In this document: one piece after another, positions 1-9,500 of the stretch | Numbering within the stretch: position 1 is the stretch's first letter | Layout of the letters: every line of letters starts with the position of its first letter | DNA from: Candidatus Liminaster caballi | Lineage (GTDB): Bacteria; Bacteroidota; Bacteroidia; Bacteroidales; UBA3663 | Direction of reading: 5' to 3' | Assembly: GCA_018065085.1 (NCBI GenBank) | Contig: JAGHUA010000028.1 | Location: forward strand, 1 to 60,628 | Length of the DNA: 60,628 bases | Program-made: the position numbers and the translations under genes | The notes under the pieces: model-generated | Told to the model about the DNA's origin: nothing | The model's input: the letters and a program-made list of their open reading frames with translations, nothing else | Databases searched by the model: none

Positions 1-52
1 CTAGCTTGAATTCCTCGGTGTAAAATGCACCTACTTTTCTTTCTGATTTCAT
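1..52 (-). CDS. N-terminus of a probable transposase OrfA (partial, runs off the window)
   Basis: Only the first 17 codons are present, reading leftwards from the ATG at 52: MKSERKVGAFYTEEFKL. The 'YTEEFK' start resembles the N-terminus of IS3-type OrfA helix-turn-helix proteins, which commonly begin with a basic stretch followed by 'YTxEFKxxV'. The A-rich leader before the ATG and the IS-end-like sequence at 71-96 fit an IS that extends out of the window. With 17 residues the family cannot be proven; another HTH protein is possible. Confidence 0.4.
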   Translation of the reverse strand, partial: MKSERKVGAFYTEEFKL

Positions 53-96
53 TGGTTTTTCTCTTTTTATAGTGTCAACCAATATCAGTACAAGTC
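1..96 (-). mobile_element. Possible left end of an IS3-like insertion sequence
   Basis: A transposase-like start codon at 52 is preceded by about 45 bp that end in the sequence AGTGTCAACCAATATCAGTA (71-90). From memory this resembles the 'TGTCAAC...AGTACAA' ends of IS3-family elements. The 42-bp repeat family starts immediately beyond, at 97. The other IS end lies outside the window, so inverted repeats and a target duplication cannot be checked. Confidence 0.33.
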
Positions 97-181
97 AAAA
101 ACTTTCGCCGGCATTTCCTAAGACCCGGGAAGTCCAAATAAAACTTTCGGCAGCGTTTCCTAAGAGTTGGGAAATGCTGCC
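97..181. repeat. Two copies of the 42-bp repeat family (downstream copy)
   Basis: Two units lie in register at exactly 42 bp: 'AAAACTTTCG' ends align at 102 and 144. Each contains the near-palindromic core TTTCCTAAG-N-C/GTTGGGAA (cores at about 114-130 and 156-174). The same core and period make up the array at 24601-24916, so the surface-protein locus has this repeat at both ends. The units differ outside the core. In the second, the flanks have become complementary and form a terminator hairpin. Confidence 0.8.
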
Positions 182-190
182 GAAAGTTTT
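140..190 (-). terminator. Rho-independent terminator of the surface-protein operon
   Basis: The arms AAAACTTTCGGCAGC and GCTGCCGAAAGTTTT are perfectly complementary over 15 bp (about 140-154 and 176-190). They enclose a second small palindrome, the 42-bp repeat core. On the minus strand the stem starts two bases after the TGA of the last gene (192-194) and is followed by TTTTATTT. The stem reads well on both strands and could also block transcription entering from the left. Confidence 0.8.
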
Positions 191-191
191 T

Positions 192-3100
192 TCAGTATTT
201 CTGGACCTTGGTTAATCCTTTTCCGATCATTCTCTTGCCGTTCACAATGTAAATCTGACCAGGACGGATCTCTTGTGCAGGACGTCCGAGAAGATCGTAA
301 ATGATAACATTGAGCGTGTCGGCATCAACAGGAGCATCGATAAGCGTGCCTTCCTCATCCTCAAAGCCGATGCGGAAATAACCGGCAGCAGACGGTTGTC
401 GCTCGTCGATGAAGATCCTGAAGCCCTTGAGCTGGCCAGAGTATGGATAGAAGCCAACGCCATCCTGATTGAGATTGCCAGATGATGCAGCATTGCCTGC
501 TGCCTTCTGAAGTGTGTAGACATTGTGAGTATGGCTGCTGTAATTAGTTTGATCAAGCGAACAGATAGTGCCAGTCACGTTTTCGTAGCAGTCAGTGCGA
601 TAGTCGAGATCAGAGGCTGTGATTGGGAACTGATATGTTGTACCAGCATCGCCGATAATCACGACAGGAGTGTTTGGCGTGATGGTCATCACCTGACGGA
701 GCATGAGCCAGCAATTACCTGCTGATGGACTGTTGCCAACTGGAGCCGTATCAGTGCGACGGCTGGTGATGATATAAGCCTTGACACCGGCTGGCACAGA
801 CAGAGCCACAGGGCTATAGAGTGTTGCATAGCGAGTTTCTCCGATGGTTACAGGCAGCACTGGAAGTTGCTCGACATACCAGAGCTGATTGTCATCTGCC
901 TGACCGCCGTCAGCCATCTTTGTTTCGCCAGCATTGGCAATGTAATATGGTGATTCCTCAGTAGTGTTCTGTGCCGTGAACTTGAACTTATATTTATCAT
1001 CGGTCAGAGCAGTGAGGTAGTTAGCATCAGCCAGCGCCTTGTTCGTACCATCGAAACTCAAATAGCGGCCATTGCCATAGAATAGCAGCGGACCCGCAGC
1101 ATTGACATCCGACTTCTCATAGTAGAGGATATTACTGAGGCTTTCAGGAGATGCCGAAGAAACAGTGGTTACAGTTTCACCATTATAGGCGATATAGTTG
1201 CCTGTAGCCTTATTCTTGATTCGGATGAACACACCGTTATCCACTGTCTCATTATATACATGTATAAGCTGAGAGATAACAGCTGAAGAATAGACAGAAG
1301 TCTCTTCCGATACAGCCGATATTACAGTAAAACCAGTCTTGAGGGCATTGATTATGCCTGTAGTCTCATCGATAGTGGCAACTGACGGATCGCTCGATGT
1401 GTAGCGGATTGCCGTTGTTGCATCAAGATGAGAATCTTCCTCTGGAACAAATCTGAACGCATACAGGTTGATACCCACAGTCGGATATGTCACCAGATAT
1501 TCGCCAGCCTTCACATAACACCAAGCTGGAGAATAGACGTGGTTCGGTTCGTCTGAGTCAGTGAGTGTGGATGAGATGATTTGATCGACCGAACTGTATG
1601 TCTTTTTCACCAAAGTCATTTTTGTGACTGTGACCTTTGCCTGCCAGGTTTTTTCCTTGATAGCATGCAGATGAGCATAGCCCTTGTCTGCGACAATCGT
1701 TTCAAGGTCGATGATATATGTCTTCGTTCCATCGCCATTATCGACCACGGTCTGATAGGCAGCGGTCTGGTCTTGATTATCAGGAATCGCAATTAAATGA
1801 TCTGGAGCACTGCCCTTATCAACATCTCTATTGAGAAGGAAACGTGGCTGACCTGCACTTGCAGTGACCTTCAGTTGCTTGTAATCCGAAAGGTCGGCAT
1901 AGTTTAGGTAATAAACATTTCCATCGCCATAAGGCATGCCGGTAGAAACATTCAAATCATAAGCGCAGCCAGCAGGACGCGTGTCATCCTCCTCACCTGT
2001 CTCATCTGCGGCGGTCCAAGGCTTGAACATATCAGCAGTCAACGGTTCTTCGTCAAACACTTTCTTACTCAGCACAGCCTGCGCCGGCATCTTCTCGTTA
2101 CCCGTGCGGGCATAGAGGAAAATATAGCCGTCTGATGGGAAGGTGAGAGAGAAATTATTGCCATCTGAAGATGCGCCGGGATGAGCAATCTCGATGCCTG
2201 TGAAATAGACAGACTTCACATTGCGTGTGATGTAGAATTCTGTTGTTCCAATATAAGGGGAACCTTCAGGAATGGTATATGATAATGTCTCCTCTGTATT
2301 CTTCTTTGTGTAGCGAACAAGAATATTTGGAGTGTTGCCATTTCTATAAGGTGAGATACGGAAAGCATAAGCATAATCACTGGTAGGTTTACTGGTCACG
2401 TAGCCCCTCAAATTGATAATATCGCCTGCTGCAAGTGCTTTGTCGAGATTGACCTTGATGACATATTTTGTATTATTATCGCTAGGATCACCATCGAGCT
2501 TATAGCCCCAACCGCCAGCTGCAATGGTAGAAGACTCGAACTTATCAGCACCGAATGTGATAGAACCACCTGTGGTATTGTGGGCTTTATCTTTTGCCAC
2601 ACGTCCTGTTACCATATACCAGAACTTAAGTTCTTCGCCGGTATTCAGCATTGCATCGTATGTCACCTGATAGTGGCTGTCGCCGAAGGTAGTTGACTTT
2701 GCATCTACACTCATCTCGTTGCTAGTGTTGGTTGTCGTCATCACAAAGCCGTCACTGCTCCATGTACCAGGAGTCTCGCCGGCGGTGAACTTAATCTCTT
2801 TGGCATTAGTATATGAGATACCTGTCACATCGTCTGGGATGTGAGTGCTATTGTTACCAGATGTAATATCAACGGTCGTATGAGCCTTGGCGGTCATAGA
2901 CTCAGACACCTTAAGATCATGAGGTGTATAATTTTCAGGATTTTCGACAGTCCATGCCAGTTTCTGATTGTTGAGACTGACGGTAATAATCACATAACGA
3001 GACGCTGCCTCAAACACGTTGGTCAATGCAGCTTCTGCCCATACGGTGACGGTTCCGCTCTTCAAGCCGCGCAGAGTATTGCCTCCGACAATAGTAGCCG

Positions 3101-6100
3101 AACCAGTTCCATCCACCACACGGTATGTAACATCGGTTTCTGCCGTTGCTCCAATTTGAATCTCTTCGCCTACGCAGATATTCTTAGGTCGGAGATTTTC
3201 ACCCCATCTGATTTCTTGAGTCTTCTTGCCAACACTGATAGATATAGTGGCAGAACCTTCATAGAAATGCGTTGTGGCACCATACTTTACGGTGATAGTA
3301 ACTTCACCCGGAGCGACACCCGTAACCAGACCATTATTGTCAACTGTTGCAATATCCGGATCGCTCGACACGTATGTCACCTCAAGTCCAGCCTCGCTGT
3401 TATCACTCAGCACACGAAGCTGAACCTCATCGCCAATAGGCAAAGTTGTTTTGTCGCCATCAGCCGTAACCTCAATATATGGAGCACGCTTTACGACCTT
3501 CTCATACCAAGTAAGCTCAACGCTGTTGATGATGAACCAACTGTCTGTCCAATAGGCAGGAGCAACGGCCGAAAGATGCAGCTTACAATCCTCACCGACG
3601 ATGGTGTAGAGTTCCTCGGTAGCATACTTTCCTTCGGCAAGTTTGGCAACGAACTGAGCTGTGTTATTCGGATTGTCTGTATCACTATATCCGCTGTACC
3701 AGTCTTTGATAGGCACGGTATAGCCGTTGGCACTGAAATATGCCGAACTGAGCAAGTAGTCCTTAAACTCGTTGGTCACACCAGGTATTAGCCTATCGCC
3801 GGCATCTTTGCACTTATCAGACGAGGTCGAACGGAACAGAGCCTTGACTTTGATTTTATACAGACCAGGACCAGGCACATTAATCGTTTTATTAAGAGAA
3901 CCTGGTTTTATGTAAAGTTCTCGGCCATAATCACCTTGGTTATCATTACCGCCACGTGGATTAGCAGGATCTAAGAAGGTCCACGTTTTCACATCGAGAT
4001 CAGCAGACAAGGTGGTGGTGTTAAGGTTCTGTTCGAGCAGGTTCTGCGACGTAATAAGACCAGTCACGCTGCCATTTCCGCCAAGAGCCACACTGATGCC
4101 CCTTTTGTCACTCTGGAAGCGACCAAGCAGGAACTCAGAATACTCTCTCGGTGAAAGGATGCGCCAGCGTCTTGGATTTGGTGAATCCATAGAAATGGTG
4201 TTATCATCATTCACATCAAGATAGTTTTCACCCTGTTTTATAGTCCACGTGTCGCCATCTGTATCAAGATGCCATGTGACATCTACGCCATTATCTGTAT
4301 AGTCATTATTCAGCCACTTTGACTCAGTCGTTTCCTTCAGATAAATATCGTACATCAAAAGACGATAACCAGTGTTGTGCTCCTTGATCATCCATGGCAA
4401 ACCATACTCATCCTCCACTGCACGTGTACCCCAGTTCTGGCCACGTGTCAGGAACCTGCCTGTCTCCACATCCTGAATGTAGAAGGCCGTGGCAGCCTCA
4501 TTCTTCAACTCGATCACATCGACACTGTTGACTATAAACCAGCTGGCACCGAATGCAGCCTCCGAAACTATGTCGAGCTGGAGCGTACCATTAGTCACTT
4601 TTGTATATACCTCAGATACATAGTCATTGGCCTTCTGTACAAACTCTGCGGTTGAGTTAGGATTGCTCTCGCCCGTATGTCCACTGAACCAATCCTTAAC
4701 CTGCATGATACTGCCATTAGCATTCATATATGCCGATGTCAACGGATAGCCGGCTCCACCCACATTGCTACATGTAGTGAAATTAGTAGAACGGAACAGC
4801 GCCTTGATGCGTACCTTATAAAGACCATTGGTCAGTCCGTTGTATGTCTTGGAGTATTTACCGCCAGCCTCAAAGAGTTCCGAGCCATAGTCACCATTGT
4901 TTTTGTTGCCACGACCTGCGATATCGGTAAAAGTCCAGCCATTGGTGTTATTCGTCTTTGGCTGATCGGCAGAGACTATAATATTCTCATTATAATTGAG
5001 CTGCAACTGAATATTAGTTTTACCATCCAATACTGTTTCCTTCTGCTGACCCTCTCGTTCTGCAATGGCTGTTTTATATTCGTCTGCTGTCAGGAATTTG
5101 AAGATATCATTGGCATCAGGTGACGAACCATTAACAACCTTCACGCCATTGAGCACAAGTGGGTCGTTGCCATATCGGATGCTATATGTTCCGTCGCCAC
5201 CATTGTCTGTGATTCCGAAATGCAATGGAGTTGAAGCCACACATGAAGAATAGACCGTATTGACGTCCTCTTGACGTATCTCCACCAGATAAGTCTGGCT
5301 GAGATCGAGCGAGACATATCCTTCTTCCGGTACTCGTCCTCCAAACCGGATAGATGTAACAACATTCAAATCAACTTCCTTCTTTTGATCTTCGCTGGCA
5401 CCCCATCTAATCAAGCCCGGAGTTAATTCTATATTCTTTTCACCGGCAGAATAGAAATGAATCTCAGCTGCCACTTCCGAATCCTTCATGAAACTAAGAC
5501 GATAGGCAGTGCCCTCCTTCAGATTAGAGGTCACCATGCGTATGCTCTTGTACTTTGACAATTTATTATTATTATCAAAGCTAAAGAGATTCATAAGGTT
5601 GTTAGTGCTTCCTTTCCATGAATATGTATTGGACCCTGCATCCCACTTGCCATTTGCAGCGGGCTCACCAAGAGTAGGACTGATATGATACTCATTGTCA
5701 ACCTTAGTGCCTGACCAGTTTATGCCCCAGCCCACTTTCTCGTTGCCAGCTGAACGGTAGATATCGATCATCTTAAATGTATAAGTACCGTCGTTGCTGT
5801 TGAGTTCCACACGCCATGGCAAACCGTATGGGCCTGTGATAATCTCACGTCCTTGTGTCTGACCACGGGTTAGATAGTTTCCGCCATTTGTCTGTATGTA
5901 ATAGTTGCCCGGCTTGAAGATGTTGTCGGCATAGTCGAAAAACACTTCATGAATATGCCAATAGTTATGAGTCACGTCATTAGTCCATGCCAAATTAACG
6001 TTACCATTTATGTAAAAACTTCTGTATGCAGTTTCTTCTGTACACAATATTCTAATTGCACCCGCAGAAATACTGATTTCCATCTCCACTGGTGTATCTG

Positions 6101-6512
6101 ATGCAGAAATGCTATTTGGAGCCAGTGCCAAATACTTTCCGCTATATGATTGCAGATATATCTTTCCTGAGTCATCGGTTGTAAAACGGACAAGATATTT
6201 GTTGATATCATTGGCATTGGCATACGTATCCTGGTTTAAAGTGCCGCCACCAACTGCACCCCAACCATTATCATATACCAAATATTTGTCGCCTACACTA
6301 TAATTCAAAAGAATCCATCTGTCAAATGGCAATGACTTAATATTCGTATTACGCCATTTATTGATTTGCGTCACTTTATACAGACTCAACTGATCGCCAT
6401 AGTTCGGTGTGACCTGTGCATCGGCAGCGGTAACACCACACACCAGCAACATCAGGGCTGCCATACATATATATAATTTGTGAAGACTCATATTAAGAAC
6501 TGTTGTTTTCAT
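192..6512 (-). CDS. Giant secreted multidomain surface protein with lectin-like, Ig-like and T9SS-type tail regions
   Basis: The product is about 2,106 residues from the ATG at 6512, chosen because it gives a clean signal peptide (MKTTVLNMSLHKLYICMAAL... ending ADAQ). In-frame ATGs at 6551 and 6566 are alternatives. Order of regions: a beta-trefoil-like stretch; a duplicated unit, at about 5930-4490 and 4490-3490. Each copy holds a 'YLTRGQ/FLTRGQ...YGLPW' lectin-like domain and a jelly-roll-like domain ('LYKVRIKALFRST', 'LYKIKVKALFRST'). Then come Ig-like BIG2 domains (about 3480-2950, signature SSDPDIATVDNNGLVTG), a module shared with the neighbouring giant protein (2045-1600), another BIG2 domain (1490-1260) and a further lectin-like stretch. 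The C-terminus 'IIYDLLGRPA...IYIVNGKRM' looks like a short T9SS sorting tail. It starts 44 bp after the adhesin stop, so it is the last gene of the operon. A surface or secreted binding role is inferred; no catalytic motif was recognised. Confidence 0.85.
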   Translation of the reverse strand: MKTTVLNMSLHKLYICMAALMLLVCGVTAADAQVTPNYGDQLSLYKVTQINKWRNTNIKSLPFDRWILLNYSVGDKYLVYDNGWGAVGGGTLNQDTYANANDINKYLVRFTTDDSGKIYLQSYSGKYLALAPNSISASDTPVEMEISISAGAIRILCTEETAYRSFYINGNVNLAWTNDVTHNYWHIHEVFFDYADNIFKPGNYYIQTNGGNYLTRGQTQGREIITGPYGLPWRVELNSNDGTYTFKMIDIYRSAGNEKVGWGINWSGTKVDNEYHISPTLGEPAANGKWDAGSNTYSWKGSTNNLMNLFSFDNNNKLSKYKSIRMVTSNLKEGTAYRLSFMKDSEVAAEIHFYSAGEKNIELTPGLIRWGASEDQKKEVDLNVVTSIRFGGRVPEEGYVSLDLSQTYLVEIRQEDVNTVYSSCVASTPLHFGITDNGGDGTYSIRYGNDPLVLNGVKVVNGSSPDANDIFKFLTADEYKTAIAEREGQQKETVLDGKTNIQLQLNYNENIIVSADQPKTNNTNGWTFTDIAGRGNKNNGDYGSELFEAGGKYSKTYNGLTNGLYKVRIKALFRSTNFTTCSNVGGAGYPLTSAYMNANGSIMQVKDWFSGHTGESNPNSTAEFVQKANDYVSEVYTKVTNGTLQLDIVSEAAFGASWFIVNSVDVIELKNEAATAFYIQDVETGRFLTRGQNWGTRAVEDEYGLPWMIKEHNTGYRLLMYDIYLKETTESKWLNNDYTDNGVDVTWHLDTDGDTWTIKQGENYLDVNDDNTISMDSPNPRRWRILSPREYSEFLLGRFQSDKRGISVALGGNGSVTGLITSQNLLEQNLNTTTLSADLDVKTWTFLDPANPRGGNDNQGDYGRELYIKPGSLNKTINVPGPGLYKIKVKALFRSTSSDKCKDAGDRLIPGVTNEFKDYLLSSAYFSANGYTVPIKDWYSGYSDTDNPNNTAQFVAKLAEGKYATEELYTIVGEDCKLHLSAVAPAYWTDSWFIINSVELTWYEKVVKRAPYIEVTADGDKTTLPIGDEVQLRVLSDNSEAGLEVTYVSSDPDIATVDNNGLVTGVAPGEVTITVKYGATTHFYEGSATISISVGKKTQEIRWGENLRPKNICVGEEIQIGATAETDVTYRVVDGTGSATIVGGNTLRGLKSGTVTVWAEAALTNVFEAASRYVIITVSLNNQKLAWTVENPENYTPHDLKVSESMTAKAHTTVDITSGNNSTHIPDDVTGISYTNAKEIKFTAGETPGTWSSDGFVMTTTNTSNEMSVDAKSTTFGDSHYQVTYDAMLNTGEELKFWYMVTGRVAKDKAHNTTGGSITFGADKFESSTIAAGGWGYKLDGDPSDNNTKYVIKVNLDKALAAGDIINLRGYVTSKPTSDYAYAFRISPYRNGNTPNILVRYTKKNTEETLSYTIPEGSPYIGTTEFYITRNVKSVYFTGIEIAHPGASSDGNNFSLTFPSDGYIFLYARTGNEKMPAQAVLSKKVFDEEPLTADMFKPWTAADETGEEDDTRPAGCAYDLNVSTGMPYGDGNVYYLNYADLSDYKQLKVTASAGQPRFLLNRDVDKGSAPDHLIAIPDNQDQTAAYQTVVDNGDGTKTYIIDLETIVADKGYAHLHAIKEKTWQAKVTVTKMTLVKKTYSSVDQIISSTLTDSDEPNHVYSPAWCYVKAGEYLVTYPTVGINLYAFRFVPEEDSHLDATTAIRYTSSDPSVATIDETTGIINALKTGFTVISAVSEETSVYSSAVISQLIHVYNETVDNGVFIRIKNKATGNYIAYNGETVTTVSSASPESLSNILYYEKSDVNAAGPLLFYGNGRYLSFDGTNKALADANYLTALTDDKYKFKFTAQNTTEESPYYIANAGETKMADGGQADDNQLWYVEQLPVLPVTIGETRYATLYSPVALSVPAGVKAYIITSRRTDTAPVGNSPSAGNCWLMLRQVMTITPNTPVVIIGDAGTTYQFPITASDLDYRTDCYENVTGTICSLDQTNYSSHTHNVYTLQKAAGNAASSGNLNQDGVGFYPYSGQLKGFRIFIDERQPSAAGYFRIGFEDEEGTLIDAPVDADTLNVIIYDLLGRPAQEIRPGQIYIVNGKRMIGKGLTKVQKY

Positions 6513-6556
6513 CTTGCACATCATATTATTTATCATTTCCATATAGCTCATAATAA

Positions 6557-9500
6557 TTATAACCATACTTTCTTACCGTTGATGATATACATGCCATGAC
6601 CCGGATGCTGCACGCGACGACCCTGCAGGTCGTAGATAATGTTATCGGCAGCAGGAGCCGCATCAGAATCATTGAAGTCATCGCCGATATATGTACGTGT
6701 CAGGCGGAAAGCAGGAGCACCATAGCTTGAACGATCGTGATGAGGCAGGTGGAAGATCAGAGCCTCTGTGTCGTAAATGGTCGAGGTCTGTGCAAACATA
6801 CCCTCGCCCACCCAAAGTGCACGCTCGGCATCTGATGACACATGCCAACCGGCATTGTCAGCGGCGGTAGAGTTGACAGGATAGAAACCAGCAACGTTGG
6901 CAACTGTAGGAGCTTCGGCTGAACCGTTGTAGAAGAGCCAGAGTTCCTTTGGCAGATGCATCTGGAAGGCACTCGTTGCAACGTAACTGTTGGCACTGCT
7001 CTGGAGATATGGCTTATAATCGCTCACGAGGTAAGGAATGCCAAAGCAGTTCCAACCCATGTTCTCCTTGCTGGTCAGCTCACCATTGGTGATTGTGCCA
7101 TTGGCATCGGTCAGGTGGTTATACTGTGTGAGGGTTACAGTCTTATGCGGATTCTCATCCTCATGAGTCTCAACATAGATATAACCGTCAGGGACTGATG
7201 AGTAGTCGGTCTCGGCCTGCATCGTAAAGCGGTAGGTGATATCAGACATAGAAGCTTCGGGAGCAGTAACAGCTGCGGCTTCGTAGAGGACGCCCTGATT
7301 GGCTGGCATGATTATGCCGTCGGCAGCATGGAGCGAGTTCCAACTTCCGTACATGTCAGAGATGGTATAGAAAGCATCTGCGCGCATCGTACCGTTGTAA
7401 GAATAGATGAGGTCATCGGCATTCTTGGTGAGGATGAGCTCGCCAGTCTCGTCATTGTATGAAGGAGCAGCCGAACCAAGATTTTCAATACCGGCAGGAA
7501 GCGCCTTGAGTGCATCGCTCGAAGCATAATCCATGACGTATGGCACAGAGATGACATCACCCTTCTGGTGCATGGTTCGTTCTACAGCCACAAACGAAAC
7601 GAAGACATTGTGGTTCTCGCCATAGAGCGAACCGCCTTCCTGCACGAGCAGGTAAGATGGCTTGAACTCAAACGAAGGCATATTCACAGCATCGTCATCC
7701 TTGCCAAGCACAAGTTTATTGCTAGGAGTGATATAGACAACAGAGCCATCATGTGGATAGAAGTGCTCATCCTTTGCCCAATCGTAAGAGGTGAAAAGTT
7801 CGGGCTCGCCATTCATGAAGCGCTGTGTGGTGACTGCTTCTGTAGATGCAGAAGGAACGGTGGCAACCTTCCAGGTCTCGAAGGCACCGCGGTCGAGCTT
7901 ACTGCTGCCAGTGACGTCGTTGAGGAGACGTGGGTTACCGAGAAGGTCACGGTCGTTGGCATAGTCGATAAAGCACTGAAGATAGTCAGGGATGGCTGGC
8001 ATCTCAGCCTCCAGTTCATCGATATGCTGAGACATTTCCTCAAGCTGATAGTTGAGGTTAGGATCACTCACCTTGTAGTGGGCACTTGAGAGCGTGCCCT
8101 CAGTCTCAGGCTTACCGGCATAATTGACGATCGAATAGAAGATATGATCAGTCTTACCGACACCGTTGTAGGTCTGCTTTCCGTCAGCGCCCTGAGTCTT
8201 GCCATCGGCAGTGACGTTGACAACATAGCCATCGGCAGCTACATTAAGCACAGGAGTATTGCCATTAGTCTTGTTGTCGCGAATCAAAGCCTCATAGAGA
8301 AGGGCATCCTCAACGTGAGCAACATTCAGGCCTGAGGTTGCCGAGGCATCATTGTCATGGACGATGACGTTGCGGACTGCAATACGTCGATCCTTATCCT
8401 TTGGATGAAGATTGAGTACAGGCTCGGTTATTGCGCCTGTTGGGTTGGTTGCTGTAGTTGCTGTGACGTCAAAACCATCAGCAAGGGCAAGGAGCGGAAG
8501 TGGGGTCTTGTTAGATTCATTCTGATCACGCCAGAAATCTTTGGCGTATGTGACTGTGTTTGCTGCAAAGCCAGTCTCTGAGTAGTTCTTGATATAGCTG
8601 ACTGTGGTCTTATTGCCGGTAGGCGAAGCCACACCTGAACGCTCGTTGGTTACCACACGGATATAGTCAGCAATATCAGAATCGAGATAGCGACGGATGT
8701 CGTTGTTCTGCTTATCGAAATGATGTACCTTGCACGACTTGATGCGCGATGGGTTGATGCCGCCATAGATGCTGACACCGTCACGAAGCGTGATACCTTC
8801 GCCGAGGTGGAGGCCACGGTTTGTAGCACTTGCGCCCTTGATGAATACGTAAGCCTCTTCCTTTCGTTCAGCCACTACATAGATACCGGCATTGTCAATG
8901 GCATCCTGCAGATGGCCTATAGACATGGCAGTACCCCACGACAGACCGTCGCCATTCTGGTTGGCAGGTTTGTTAGGATCGACGTAGAACACACGGTTCA
9001 ATGCACCGCTGTACTCGTATGCACCGAGGTCAATGTGTGTCGATTGGAAACGCTGTTCGCTGGCAGCATCCGTCTCGGTGGTTGGCCACCATGCATACTC
9101 ATATATATTATAATCATAGATATTGTCATGCTTGTTTTCAGTACCAGTACGACGATACTGCACATAGTATGCGTCATCACCACGGTTCACGATACGCAGA
9201 GATGGCTTGATGCGGAAGTCGCGCTTCTCAAGTTCATCAGATGTAGCAGCGTCATTGCCCTCTGCCACGAGTTCAGGGATTGGATTGACGAAGTTAGGAC
9301 CGTTGACGAGGTCATTGTTCTTATCGACAAGATAGACGTTGAAGTTAAGTCCAGCAAGTGTCTTCTCATCAAGAGATGCTAGAGCAATATCAGAGTAATC
9401 CGTAGCAGCGGTTGTCGTCTTGCCATCGAGCGTAAAGGCGTTGCGAGCAAAAATGGCTCCCGAAGCTGTGATGCTCTGATAACCGTTGAGATCGAACTGA

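Noticed and set aside
2841..3791. Plus-strand frame of 316 codons within the 2.1-kresidue protein gene
   Set aside because: It lies opposite clear Ig-like domains and has no family resemblance.
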